From positions 1 through 64,000 of the forward strand of contig NZ_LXEI01000006.1 of the NCBI RefSeq assembly GCF_001642835.1: 64,000 nt of DNA, in the 5' to 3' direction. The notes beneath the pieces were generated by a model. It did not search any database, had not been told where the DNA came from, and saw only the letters and a program-made list of their open reading frames with translations. Positions 26,709 through 36,135 of this stretch are shown one piece after another. Made by a program: the position numbers and the translations under genes. The first letter of the stretch is position 1. Each line of letters begins with the position of its first letter. Source of the stretch: Pseudotamlana agarivorans. Its GTDB lineage: Bacteria; Bacteroidota; Bacteroidia; Flavobacteriales; Flavobacteriaceae.

Positions 26709-28398
26709 TTGGTAATACGGATTGAAGGATACATGCCAAGGTAATAACGATTAGGCACCCTACAAAATTTAACCATAAAAAAGGCAGGTTAATGTATTCA
26801 TATTGATTAAGTAAAAACAAAGCGATTACTATTATTTGGGTGATTAAGGCTCCTATAAAAACCGCATTACCTTTAACAAACTTGAAGAAAAAGGCTAGTA
26901 AGAATATCCCCAATACATTACCATAAAATATAGAACCAATAATGTTAACTAGTTGAATAAGGTTTTCAGCTAGGTTCGCCACACAGGCAATACCAATGGC
27001 GATTAATCCCCAACCAAAGGTGAACCATTTTGAGGCTTTAACCATAGCTTCTTCAGATTTTTCGCTTGTATTACGTTTGTATAAATCCATGGTTGTTGTT
27101 GAGCCTAAAGCGTTTAATTCGCTGGCCGTACTAGACATGGCAGCACTTAAAATTACAGCCAATAACAAACCAATTAATCCCCGTGGTAAATTGTTCAAAA
27201 TAAAATGTATAAAGACATAATCTTTATCGTTGCTTTCAACTTTAACACCTTGACTTTGTGAGGCCTTATCAATTAAAACTTTAGCCTCATTTCTAATATC
27301 TTCTTCAGCTTCATTTGCTATTGATATGTATTTTGATGCCGTTTCGTCTTGAGTTGTGATAAACGATTGTATAATTTTTTGTTTATCATCAAACACTTGA
27401 GTTTGTTCCTTTTGAAGTGTTTTGTAGTCGTCAGCATATTCCGAATTTAAAACCAATTCGGTTGCTGTAGGGTTGAAGTTAATAGGGGAGTTGTTAAATT
27501 GATAAAACACAAAAACCATAACCCCAACAAGAAGGATAAAAAACTGCATCGGTATTTTTAAAATACCGTTAAAAATGAGTCCCAGTTGCATTTCTTTTAC
27601 CGATTTACCTGAGAGGTAGCGTTGTACCTGACTTTGGTCGGTTCCAAAATAAGAGAGCATTAAAAAGGTACCACCTATAATACCGCTCCAAAAGGTATAA
27701 CGGTTATTCAGATCGAATGAAAAATCAAGCACCTCCATTTTACCACTAGCTCCAGCGATTTCTAAAGCTTTTGTAAAAGTGATGTCTTGCGGAAGTTTAT
27801 CTACGATCAAGAAAAAAGCCACTAACATACCAATAAAAATAACGACCATTTGGTGTTTTTGAGTAACGTTAACAGCTCTGGTTCCCCCAGAAACGGTATA
27901 AACGATAACCAATAAGCCAATGATGATGTTTAGGGTGAGTAAATCCCAGCCTAAAACAACCGATAAAATTATGGCAGGAGCAAAAATGGTGATGCCGGCA
28001 GCCAACCCTCGCTGAATTAAAAATAGAATAGCTGCTAAGGTTCTGGTTTTTAAATCGAATCGATTTTCTAAAAACTCATAGGCTGTATAAACTTTTAATC
28101 GATGATATAGCGGAATAAAAACCATGCAAATAACCACCATGGCAATAGGTAAGCCAAAATAGAATTGTACGAATCCCATGCCGTCATTAAAAGCTTGTCC
28201 TGGTGTCGATAAAAAGGTAATCGCACTGGCTTGTGTTGCCATAACCGATAAACCAATGGTCCACCATTTAGAGGTATTCCCGCCACGAAGATAATCTGTT
28301 ACGTTTTTACTGCCTCTTGTTTGCCAAGTTCCGTAAGCGACAATAGCTATCAGGGTAGAGCATAGTACGGTCCAGTCAATCCAACTTAAAGTTTGCAT
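26677..28398 (-). CDS. sodium:solute symporter (SSS family)
   Basis: A symporter of 573 residues with about 14 spans. SSS signatures include QASAITFLSTPGQAFNDG and YFGTDQSQVQRYLSGKSVKEMQLGL; a hydrophilic insert (about 310-395) between spans is usual for Bacteroidota members. Substrate unknown; a sugar, or a compound released by the PIG-L protein encoded upstream, is plausible. A 36-residue membrane microprotein gene lies directly upstream (three-base gap). Confidence 0.93.
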   Translation of the reverse strand: MQTLSWIDWTVLCSTLIAIVAYGTWQTRGSKNVTDYLRGGNTSKWWTIGLSVMATQASAITFLSTPGQAFNDGMGFVQFYFGLPIAMVVICMVFIPLYHRLKVYTAYEFLENRFDLKTRTLAAILFLIQRGLAAGITIFAPAIILSVVLGWDLLTLNIIIGLLVIVYTVSGGTRAVNVTQKHQMVVIFIGMLVAFFLIVDKLPQDITFTKALEIAGASGKMEVLDFSFDLNNRYTFWSGIIGGTFLMLSYFGTDQSQVQRYLSGKSVKEMQLGLIFNGILKIPMQFFILLVGVMVFVFYQFNNSPINFNPTATELVLNSEYADDYKTLQKEQTQVFDDKQKIIQSFITTQDETASKYISIANEAEEDIRNEAKVLIDKASQSQGVKVESNDKDYVFIHFILNNLPRGLIGLLLAVILSAAMSSTASELNALGSTTTMDLYKRNTSEKSEEAMVKASKWFTFGWGLIAIGIACVANLAENLIQLVNIIGSIFYGNVLGIFLLAFFFKFVKGNAVFIGALITQIIVIALFLLNQYEYINLPFLWLNFVGCLIVITLACILQSVLPNDKATRSENN

Positions 28399-28401
28399 AT
28401 T

Positions 28402-28512
28402 TTAAAAGGATTTTGTGATGAAGTAAAACGCAATGAAATATAGTACATTGACTATTAAAACAACAGAATATAAGGCTAGCCAAGTTTGTTTTGGTGGTTC
28501 TTCGTTATTCAT
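28402..28512 (-). CDS. 36-residue single-span membrane microprotein
   Basis: A very short gene between the PIG-L gene (eight bases away) and the symporter (three bases away) on the same strand. It encodes MNNEEPPKQTWLALYSVVL followed by more hydrophobic residues (IVNVLYFIAFYFI) and ends TKSF: one membrane span with a soluble, proline-containing N-terminus. Placement suggests a small subunit or regulator of the symporter. Too short for ordinary gene finders. Confidence 0.7.
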   Translation of the reverse strand: MNNEEPPKQTWLALYSVVLIVNVLYFIAFYFITKSF

Positions 28513-28520
28513 AAGTTGGT

Positions 28521-31037
28521 TTATTTTTCGGTTTGATTAAGGTCTTCTTTGCCTAATGAAAGCATATTTGCGAACAAACGATAGGCTCCAGAAACACCTG
28601 ATGGAAATTCTCTAAAAAAGCTGAGTCCTGTGTAAATATAGTAGCCTTTACCATATTTCGCGACAAGTAAGCTTCCTTTTTTATCGGATTCCTTTTTATC
28701 GTGGATTTCTAAAATAGGGGTGAATTCCTTGCCCCAGCCATTCGGAAAATATAATCCGCGTTCTTGCGTCCAGCCTTCAAAATCTTTTTGAGTGATTTTA
28801 TTAGGGTAATTTAAAACGGGGTGTTTCGGACTTAAAAAGCGAACTTTAGCATTTTCATCGGTAACACGGTCTCTGGATAAAGTTAATTTATAAGGTGCGA
28901 TGTTGTCTACCTTTAAACGGTGACTCGTATTGTACTGTACAATCATATTTCCGCCTTGAGCTACAAAATCAAAAAGCGTTTGCTGTTTAAACTGTAAGTC
29001 ATCTAAAGTATTGTAAGCACGAATTCCAACAACAACAGCATCAAAATGACTTAAGCTTTCTGCGGAAATTTCAGCAGGTGTTAAAAACTGAACCTCGTAT
29101 CCAATTTGTTCGAGACTCTCAGGAACCACATCACCGGCACCTTGTATGTAAGCGATATGTTTTCCTTTTTTCTGAATATCCAAACGCACAACTTTTGTTT
29201 CATTAGGTAATATAACGGTTTGTTTAGGAATGTGGCTATAATCAATTTCTATAAGCTCTTTGTTGTAGGCCTGATTTCCAACGAAAACCACAGGGCTAAT
29301 ATAGCCTTCATTGCCATTTTTAGGCGGTGTTATCGTGAAATTAAAGCTTTGCTCTTCGCCTTTATGAATAATAGATACGGGTTGTGATTTAGGAAATACT
29401 TGCCAACCTTCTGGATGTTCAATTTCAACAGAGCCTTTCAAATTGTCATGTCCGGCTTTTACAATGACTTGGATATTTCTTTTGCTATCGGAATTAAAAA
29501 TGATGACTTTTTCTGTAATACTAGCTGAAGCTTCTGGGATGATTTCAAACGGACGATACAATTCGCCTTTATCGGGTTCGGAGTAACGCTGAACCACTTC
29601 TTTTGAAATACTTACAGGCACATTATTGATGAGTAAATTAAACTTTACCTCGTAAGCTCTAGGGGTTTCTGGAAGGCCAATTAAATCTTTGTTATCCACG
29701 TGATACATACCAAGGCTTCCCTTTTTGTTGAGCCAGTATGGTGTTGTTGGTTGCTGATTTTCTTTAATATTTAAAACTTCTTCAAAGTTGTATTTTATGT
29801 TATTCTTTAAGTCGATGTTTTTTGAAACATTAAGTTTTTCTGAAGTTTCAAAACTGAGTAAACGCATCGGTATGTCACTTCGGTTAAGCACTTCGATGTT
29901 AATTTTTACAGCTTCGCTAGGCGTGGCCCAATTGGTTTCTGCCGAAGCTTCTAAATACAAACCAGCACACATTTCTATTATATGAATGAGCTCTTTAGAT
30001 TTTTGATTTTTCCAATGTTCATTATCTACTTTTTGAAGCAGTTGATAGGTTTTAACCAATTGCGGAATATGTTCTGAAGGGTTTTTAAAATTGAAATCTT
30101 TTTCTACAGCGTACAAAATCTCGCCAATGGCTTGTCCGCCTTTAATGCGGTTCCATGTGGTATCAATGCCTTCAAAAATGTTGTCATTATCTTTTAATGG
30201 ATCACCTTTAAGAAATTCTACATATTCTTTTTGAGTGCCTCGCTGGGTTAAATTACCAAATCCTTGACATAAATGCTGACTCCTAGCAATGGCAGCCACT
30301 TCGTTGTTAGACATGCCTTTAAGCGGGTAAAAAGTACCTATGTCGAAACTAATCATATCACTTTTATCGGCCGCATCGAATTTATCTTGTCCCCCATAAA
30401 ACCAATGGCTCGTATTAAAAAATAAGCGTTTAGGTTGCCAAGCGGTGGTTCTATCTAATTGTTCTGGGAAAGCCGTTTTATCGTTAGCTAACTCAAAGGC
30501 TTCAACGCTTAGCATGGCCGATCCTGTGTGGTGACCATGGGTAGTACCAGGGCTTCTATGGTCAAAACGGTTGATAATGATATCGGGTTGAAATGTTCTA
30601 ATAGCCAAAACGACATCGCTTAAAACCATGTCCTTATCCCAAATTTCAAAAGTTTCATCAGGATGTTTGGAGTAGCCAAAATCGTTGGCTCTTGTAAATA
30701 GTTGTTCACCGCCATCAACACGTCTGGCAGCAAGCAATTCCTGAGTTCTTAAAACACCTAGTAATTCTCTTATATCGGATCCTATTAAATTCTGACCGCC
30801 ATCACCACGAGTTAAAGAGAGGTAAGCAGTTCGTGCTTTTAAGTGATTAGACATGTATGCGATTAGTCGCGTGTTTTCGTCATCTGGATGCGCTGCAACA
30901 TATAAAACAGAACCTAAAAAGTTGAGTTTTTGTACGGATTCGTAAATTTCAGAAGATGAGCTTTTTATAGGTTTCTGTGCGTAGGTAATTAATAGCGTTA
31001 GTAAAGCTATTGCAAAAGAAAGGCGTTTTTTGTTCAT
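28521..31037 (-). CDS. large secreted PIG-L family deacetylase with CARDB/NEW3- and GATase-like tail
   Basis: A secreted protein of 838 residues: signal peptide (MNKKRLSFAIALLTLLITYAQ... cleaved near 21), then a zinc PIG-L/LmbE deacetylase domain with AHPDDE at 49-54 and HGHH at 167-170 (metal ligands). A beta-sandwich part follows (about 330-610) and the end resembles a type 1 glutamine-amidotransferase-like fold (VVVGIRAYNT, FVAQGGNMIVQYN). It probably removes acetyl groups from an N-acetyl sugar outside the cell before import by the symporter. First gene of its operon. Confidence 0.9.
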   Translation of the reverse strand: MNKKRLSFAIALLTLLITYAQKPIKSSSSEIYESVQKLNFLGSVLYVAAHPDDENTRLIAYMSNHLKARTAYLSLTRGDGGQNLIGSDIRELLGVLRTQELLAARRVDGGEQLFTRANDFGYSKHPDETFEIWDKDMVLSDVVLAIRTFQPDIIINRFDHRSPGTTHGHHTGSAMLSVEAFELANDKTAFPEQLDRTTAWQPKRLFFNTSHWFYGGQDKFDAADKSDMISFDIGTFYPLKGMSNNEVAAIARSQHLCQGFGNLTQRGTQKEYVEFLKGDPLKDNDNIFEGIDTTWNRIKGGQAIGEILYAVEKDFNFKNPSEHIPQLVKTYQLLQKVDNEHWKNQKSKELIHIIEMCAGLYLEASAETNWATPSEAVKINIEVLNRSDIPMRLLSFETSEKLNVSKNIDLKNNIKYNFEEVLNIKENQQPTTPYWLNKKGSLGMYHVDNKDLIGLPETPRAYEVKFNLLINNVPVSISKEVVQRYSEPDKGELYRPFEIIPEASASITEKVIIFNSDSKRNIQVIVKAGHDNLKGSVEIEHPEGWQVFPKSQPVSIIHKGEEQSFNFTITPPKNGNEGYISPVVFVGNQAYNKELIEIDYSHIPKQTVILPNETKVVRLDIQKKGKHIAYIQGAGDVVPESLEQIGYEVQFLTPAEISAESLSHFDAVVVGIRAYNTLDDLQFKQQTLFDFVAQGGNMIVQYNTSHRLKVDNIAPYKLTLSRDRVTDENAKVRFLSPKHPVLNYPNKITQKDFEGWTQERGLYFPNGWGKEFTPILEIHDKKESDKKGSLLVAKYGKGYYIYTGLSFFREFPSGVSGAYRLFANMLSLGKEDLNQTEK

Positions 31038-31058
31038 TTTGGTTATTCGCTAAAAAAT

Positions 31059-31066
31059 CAAATATA
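31059..31066 (-). promoter_or_regulatory. -7 box for the PIG-L operon
   Basis: TATATTTG on the minus strand, about 20 bases before the ATG. No -33 element found. Confidence 0.5.
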
Positions 31067-31208
31067 CCAAAGTTGATGCTGCGTTAAAAGGTTTTAGTGT
31101 TTCTTTAACGGTTCGGGTTGGGAGAGTTGTAAAGCTGCAAAGTTTCAAAGAAGAATTAAAGTCCTTGTTGGCATTTCGATTTTCATTCAACTTATACGCA
31201 ATTGCAAA

Positions 31209-31457
31209 TTATTTCAAATAAAGCTCTTTAAAATATTCGAAGCGTTTTCCAGGAATTATCATTTTCCAAATATCTTTTTTGGGAATTATATTTTTATCTG
31301 ACAGTCTTTTACCGTCCACATAAGTTCTGAAAATAAATAAGTAAACAAATAATAATCCTACTAAATATGTTGAATTTATTGAGCTGGATTTAATTAACCA
31401 GATTATGAATGTAAAAGGTATTAAAATAGTTAGATAATAAACGAAGATATTTTTCAT
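31209..31457 (-). CDS. small membrane protein, unknown
   Basis: Eighty-two residues with two hydrophobic spans (about 5-20 and 30-46) and a basic C-terminal tail (KDIWKMIIPGKRFEYFKELYLK). AT-rich like its two upstream neighbours on the same strand, and without a recognisable family. This and the next two genes form a small accessory patch. Confidence 0.55.
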   Translation of the reverse strand: MKNIFVYYLTILIPFTFIIWLIKSSSINSTYLVGLLFVYLFIFRTYVDGKRLSDKNIIPKKDIWKMIIPGKRFEYFKELYLK

Positions 31458-31584
31458 AGGTTGCTGTAGTTTATTTCCATTCCTATTACGTGAGTAACTG
31501 TGAAATCAATTTGGGTTTAGGTTTTTAGCTCCATTTTCGGATTGTCTCATCAAGTGAGCTAAAAATCAACGTAATATAATAAAA

Positions 31585-31836
31585 TTACTCTTTATTATAT
31601 TTCTTATGTTCAATGTTTTTGGTTTTCAAAATGCCGTAAAACTTTCTAGGCGAGATTTTTAAGTCTTTGGTGATGTCACTTACTTTTTTCTGCCCTTTTT
31701 TATACAACTTTAAATTATCGTTTACTTTTTTATTAAAGTAGTGTTTTTCTAGTTTCTCAATAACTTGTAATTCAGTGAGGTTTGAGTCCTTTGCATATTT
31801 TTCAATTTCAGATTTAAGGTCTTTTAAACTACTCAT
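31585..31836 (-). CDS. small basic protein, possible HTH-like
   Basis: Eighty-three residues, lysine-rich, helical. The middle segment QKKVSDITKDLKISPRKFYGILKTKNI looks like a weak helix-turn-helix of the kind found in small DNA-binding proteins, but no family is recognised. It belongs to the AT-rich patch. Confidence 0.5.
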   Translation of the reverse strand: MSSLKDLKSEIEKYAKDSNLTELQVIEKLEKHYFNKKVNDNLKLYKKGQKKVSDITKDLKISPRKFYGILKTKNIEHKKYNKE

Positions 31837-31983
31837 ATGTTTTGTTTTTAAGGGTTATGCTTAATGAAGACTAACGTATTTAATGAGCTAATTTACTAAA
31901 TAAAAACCGATTAAAAAATCCGAAAGGATTTTTGTGAGTAGACTAGAACTAGTAATAAATTATATCCGTGTTGTCCAAGGTTT

Positions 31984-32802
31984 TTATTTTAAATTGTGTA
32001 AGATTTTCCAGTCTTCGTTTTGTTCATTAGATAAAGATTTGAAAATCATAAACCCAAATTCTGCGATTAAATTTATTTGTTTTTTTGTTTCTTCATATGT
32101 CATTATTAATTTCCAAGAACCCTGAATTTCCTCGTGTGAAAAGAATGTCTTATAAATGAACATTTGATTTTTACTAAAATTTAGCTTTTTTGTATCTAAT
32201 AAGTGAAGTGAATGTACAATTGAATGTCTAACATTTGTAATTACATAATACCAATCATTCAAATTTATATCAGTATTATTTAGATTCTCAGATTCTTTAT
32301 AGTTAGGACTAATTTCGCGTAATAGTTTTAATAACGCTGTATTATTCTTTGATCTGTAATATTTTCGTAGAAATTCTTTTTGATCAGTTAAGAGTTCTTT
32401 TTTAACTTTTAAATGTTTTTGGTATGTAGGGTATACGTTAAGGAATTCTCCAATTATATTGAATAAAAAACTTTCCAATATTTCGTAACAATTTGCTAAA
32501 AAAGTCATTCCATTTTGAGAAATTAAAGTATCTATGCTTTTTATCATCTCTTCTTGACCTTTAATTTCTATTTGAAACTCAGTAGGATAGTTTAATTTCC
32601 AGCCGTTAGCACTTTTTCCTGTTAAATCACCAATAATCAACTTAGTTCCTATGAAAGGCTCAATACCTGAATTTGATTCATTCTTTTTCTCAATTTGTTT
32701 TATCGTATTGGACAAATGGACTTTGGTCTGATAATGTAAGGATTCATACAAAGCTATTTTATTCAAAAAGTCATCAATTTCCTTTTTTAACGGATTTGTC
32801 AT
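31984..32802 (-). CDS. HEPN-like protein of unknown function
   Basis: A protein of 272 residues, AT-rich codons, mostly helical. Residues 192-197 read R-H-S-I-V-H, fitting the RX4-6H motif of HEPN ribonucleases, and CYEILESFLFNIIGEF (105-120) resembles the first helix of that fold. No partner antitoxin nucleotidyltransferase gene is adjacent. A role in defence or RNA cleavage is inference. Confidence 0.6.
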   Translation of the reverse strand: MTNPLKKEIDDFLNKIALYESLHYQTKVHLSNTIKQIEKKNESNSGIEPFIGTKLIIGDLTGKSANGWKLNYPTEFQIEIKGQEEMIKSIDTLISQNGMTFLANCYEILESFLFNIIGEFLNVYPTYQKHLKVKKELLTDQKEFLRKYYRSKNNTALLKLLREISPNYKESENLNNTDINLNDWYYVITNVRHSIVHSLHLLDTKKLNFSKNQMFIYKTFFSHEEIQGSWKLIMTYEETKKQINLIAEFGFMIFKSLSNEQNEDWKILHNLK

Positions 32803-33096
32803 TTTCTGTGTTTTTCTTGACTAACGATAAATTTTGATCTAAATATGTCTTTGAAATTCAGCCGTTAGCTAATGGGATTATTCGGATAGTTTTGGGTTGA
32901 TTTTTTTGGTACAACTATGCTATATAAAATAGCTAACAGAGTGTCTTATAATTTACTTCTACCTCCAAATTAAATTCTTCATTCTTCACTATTAATTATT
33001 ACTTTCTAACTTTCAATATTCATAGCCCATTCATCAAGCTCGTTGTTAGAAATCCGCAGAGATTAATAATCAATAATCAATAAACAATAATCAATA

Positions 33097-34173
33097 TTAC
33101 AACCACTTCTTACGCTTAAAGTAATATAACATGCCTAAAAACATGGCAATCATGACACCCCAAACTACAACATAGCCATATTTATAATTTAATTCCGGCA
33201 TATATTCGAAGTTCATGCCGTAAATACCAGCAATAAAGGTTAGTGGAATAAAAATGGAGGCCATGATGGTTAGTACTTTCATGACTTCGTTCATTTTGTT
33301 GCTAATGGCGGTCATATACATATCCATTAAACTGGAAGCCATTTCTCTATAAATGTCTATACTCTCGGAAACTTGAATTAAATGGTCGTAGATATCTCTA
33401 AAAAAAGTAACCGTTTTTTTCTCGATAAGCGGATTTTCATTTTTATCAATTTTGATAAGGATTTCTCGAAGTGGAAAAATAGAGCGGCGCATTCGAAGAA
33501 TTTCATGTTTTAAATCTCGAATTTTTTTACTAGTTTGATCGTCAACATTTCCTGAAAAAATAGCATTTTCAAAGTCTTCCACTTTATCACCTAATAATTC
33601 TATGACGCTGAAGTAATGGTCTACAATAGCATCAATTAAAATGTATAATAAATAATCAGAACCCAATGATCTGGCTCTTCCGCGGCCTGCTTTTATGCGT
33701 GCTCTAACGGCATCAAAAACATCACCTTCCGATTCTTGGAATGTGAGTACGTAGTTTTTCCCTAACACAAAACTCACTTGTTCCGAAATGATGTTTTCTT
33801 CATCATCATCTTTATAATATAGCATTTTCAACACCACAAAAAGGTATTCACCATAGTCGTCGAGTTTAGGGCGCTGGGAAATACTAACAATATCCTCAAC
33901 CACTAAAGGGTGTAAATTAAAATGATTTCCTAAAGATTCAATGGCATTCACATGGTTTAATCCGTTGAGGTTTACCCATGTCACCGAATCGGAGTTTTTG
34001 AAGTTATAACTCTCTTCAACCGAATTCAGCTCCTTAACAATACAGTGGGTTGTATTGTAATCGAAGGCTTCAATAAACAGTTTTTCTTTAGTGCGTTCTC
34101 CGGTGTATATTGCACTTCCAGGCGCTTGACCTAATTTTTTTTTAGAATGCTTTGTTCTCGTTTTTTTTGCCAT
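33097..34173 (-). CDS. corA: CorA-type magnesium/cobalt channel
   Basis: A CorA protein of 358 residues: large soluble N-terminal funnel domain, long stalk helix, and two C-terminal spans with the signature YGMNFEYMPE in the loop between them. Mg2+ is the usual cargo. The basic tail KRKKWL ends it as in the family. Upstream (34174-34253) is the mscS-type gene on the same strand, possibly cotranscribed. Confidence 0.95.
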   Translation of the reverse strand: MAKKTRTKHSKKKLGQAPGSAIYTGERTKEKLFIEAFDYNTTHCIVKELNSVEESYNFKNSDSVTWVNLNGLNHVNAIESLGNHFNLHPLVVEDIVSISQRPKLDDYGEYLFVVLKMLYYKDDDEENIISEQVSFVLGKNYVLTFQESEGDVFDAVRARIKAGRGRARSLGSDYLLYILIDAIVDHYFSVIELLGDKVEDFENAIFSGNVDDQTSKKIRDLKHEILRMRRSIFPLREILIKIDKNENPLIEKKTVTFFRDIYDHLIQVSESIDIYREMASSLMDMYMTAISNKMNEVMKVLTIMASIFIPLTFIAGIYGMNFEYMPELNYKYGYVVVWGVMIAMFLGMLYYFKRKKWL

Positions 34174-34253
34174 GGAAAAGAAAGTAGTCTGTGTTAAAAA
34201 GTATAATGAGTGGTTGATTACGGTTTCCGACTAAGTTAATGAAACTTCATGAA

Positions 34254-34805
34254 TTAAACAGCATCGCCATCATCGTCATGAATGTCATCAATCGCGTCTT
34301 TTTGAATTAATGACACTGCCTTTTGAAGCATGAGGTTGTTAGGGTAAGTTACCAAACTTCCGTTATCCAATCTTAAATGAAGTTGAAAGGCTCTAATATC
34401 TTCGATAATACCAGTTATAGGGAAATCTTTATCGTGAATTTCTATTTTATCACCCACTTTATAAGGAAAGTTGAAAAACATAATAATACCTGAAGTGATA
34501 TTACTAAGAATAGACCATATGGCAAAAAGCCCAATGCCTATAACTGCAAAAATAGAAGAAAAAACAACCGCCAGTTCTTTAAATTCGGTTCCGAAAATTA
34601 GCGATTCGATTAAAAGACCTACCAATAAAAAATTAACCGTAACATAACGTTTCATTAAGCGAATTCGAGCATCGTTAATGCCGTTTTTTCGAGCCACTTT
34701 AGTAATGGTGAAGTTAATGATGTACCGCAAAATCAGTAGTGAAAAAATGACTATTGCCGATACAATAAGTTCGTTTTGATAAGCTTCTTGAAAATTTACA
34801 AGCAT
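34254..34805 (-). CDS. small MscS-type mechanosensitive channel protein
   Basis: A protein of 183 residues with three spans followed by a beta-domain: FAIWSILSNITSGIIMFFNFPYKVGDKIEIHD is the pore-lining helix plus the start of the middle beta domain, then GIIEDIRAFQLHLRLDNGSLVTYPNNLMLQKAV. It lacks the large C-terminal cage of MscS and ends in an acidic tail (DDIHDDDGDAV). It likely releases solutes on osmotic downshock. Confidence 0.88.
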   Translation of the reverse strand: MLVNFQEAYQNELIVSAIVIFSLLILRYIINFTITKVARKNGINDARIRLMKRYVTVNFLLVGLLIESLIFGTEFKELAVVFSSIFAVIGIGLFAIWSILSNITSGIIMFFNFPYKVGDKIEIHDKDFPITGIIEDIRAFQLHLRLDNGSLVTYPNNLMLQKAVSLIQKDAIDDIHDDDGDAV

Positions 34806-34830
34806 ATAAAATAAGTCGTTTTTAGTTAAT

Positions 34831-34838
34831 CAAAGATA
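34831..34838 (-). promoter_or_regulatory. -7 box for the MscS-type gene
   Basis: TATCTTTG on the minus strand, about 25 bases before the start codon. Confidence 0.5.
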
Positions 34839-34854
34839 CATTGGAATCTTATTT

Positions 34855-35073
34855 CGTCCTAATAATTCATTTTTTCCATTGATGAAAAAACGAATCAAAA
34901 AAATCTAGGCTGACGAAACTTTATCTAAATTTTTTGTTTGTTCCCTAAATTTTAGGAACTCGCCATTAAATTCTGTGATTTCCGGAAAGCCCTAGTTGGC
35001 TCAAACAGCCTAAAATTTTGCGGGTACTTCACTTCAAATTTTACGATAAATTTTCGATAGGCCAAAAGCATAC
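34855..35073 (-). repeat. dispersed intergenic repeat, copy A
   Basis: Nearly the same sequence, reversed, occurs at 47639-47871. A 31-base block is identical (35033-35063 here) and a second block around CGTCAGCCTAGATTTTTTTG (near 34895-34917) matches closely. The conserved end, including this block, faces the MscS-type gene. It fills most of the 340-base gap. Function unknown; short translatable stretches suggest it may include decayed coding sequence. Confidence 0.85.
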
Positions 35074-35145
35074 CTTTGAAAAACAATCCTTAGATTGATA
35101 GTTTAAATTAAATCTTTTAAATAAAAAAGGAACGATTTCAGTGTG

Positions 35146-36105
35146 TTAAGAATCTAAAAGTAACGATTCTCTTAATTTTTCATCTTTATTATGATTTAAA
35201 TTCCAATAGGCCGATTTGATGGTTTTTAGTTTGGTTGCCTTGGTAGTAAGTGTTTTTGCTTGATTACCAAATCCGCTGCTAAAGGTTTCCTCCCAACTTA
35301 AAATATCATAAGGAAATTTGGGATTAAACATAATTTTTAAGGTGCGTTCTAATTCTGGGTAATGTACAGTATAGCTATCCGCTTCCAAAGTTGCTGTTGC
35401 AGCATATTCTTGTAATGGTTTGTGTTTTAATCTGATAAATTCAAAAGCTGGAATGATTTGTAAGTTGCCCGTTGGTAGTGATTGCGGATTGATACGAAGC
35501 TGTGTCCAAAGTTCGTTTTCTAAAATAGATTTATTGAGTCGGAAATGTTTATCGGCTTCGCCCTGAAAATAGGAGTGGGAAGCGATTTCAAAAGCCGTTT
35601 TGTTATTCAATTGCGTGTAAACGTGTCCGCACCATTCTTGCACCGAAGTAGAAAGTTTTAAAGCATGCTGATTGTTAGAAACGGGATAGAAAACACTCTG
35701 CATGATGCTGTAGGGGTAAATGCCCGTATTGAAGTTTTTTGTAGCGTTTAGTTTTAAAACGGGAATGGTTTCATCATTTCGGCGATCGGCTTTAACTTGT
35801 ATATCTGGAAGAAAATCTTCAGTAACAAAAATTAAAACGGCTGTACCTTGGCGAATTTCTCCGTAACGGGCTTGTTCTAGTTTGTATGAAGATATTTCAG
35901 CTTCACCGGCATACCAATAGCTTTTAAATTCTGATGATAATGGGGTTTTTGTTGATGACGTTTTCACGGATTTCGTTTCAGTTACATCAACTTCCGAACT
36001 AGAAGATTTATGTTCTGCTGAAGGGTTTTGGTTGCAGGATAGCATCAAAACGCATAACCCAAAGATACTCTGTTTTATAAAGGGTTTAGAAGTAAATAGT
36101 TTCAT
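35146..36105 (-). CDS. lipoprotein encoded beside maf
   Basis: A lipoprotein of 319 residues (lipobox LMLSC, then a Ser/Thr/Lys-rich linker of about 40 residues) with a mixed beta domain: SYWYAGEAEISSYKLEQARYGEIRQG and LKLNATKNFNTGIYPYSIMQSVFYP. It matches a family commonly mislabelled as Maf in flavobacteria because of this very position. Function unknown. Thirty bases downstream of maf, same strand. Confidence 0.75.
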   Translation of the reverse strand: MKLFTSKPFIKQSIFGLCVLMLSCNQNPSAEHKSSSSEVDVTETKSVKTSSTKTPLSSEFKSYWYAGEAEISSYKLEQARYGEIRQGTAVLIFVTEDFLPDIQVKADRRNDETIPVLKLNATKNFNTGIYPYSIMQSVFYPVSNNQHALKLSTSVQEWCGHVYTQLNNKTAFEIASHSYFQGEADKHFRLNKSILENELWTQLRINPQSLPTGNLQIIPAFEFIRLKHKPLQEYAATATLEADSYTVHYPELERTLKIMFNPKFPYDILSWEETFSSGFGNQAKTLTTKATKLKTIKSAYWNLNHNKDEKLRESLLLDS

Positions 36106-36135
36106 AACAAGGATTTTACCCCTAAAGTTACAATC

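Noticed and set aside
33060-33098. AT-rich ATAATCA direct repeats upstream of the corA stop
   Set aside because: Short, degenerate and in a very AT-rich stretch; not CRISPR-like and no regular spacer length.
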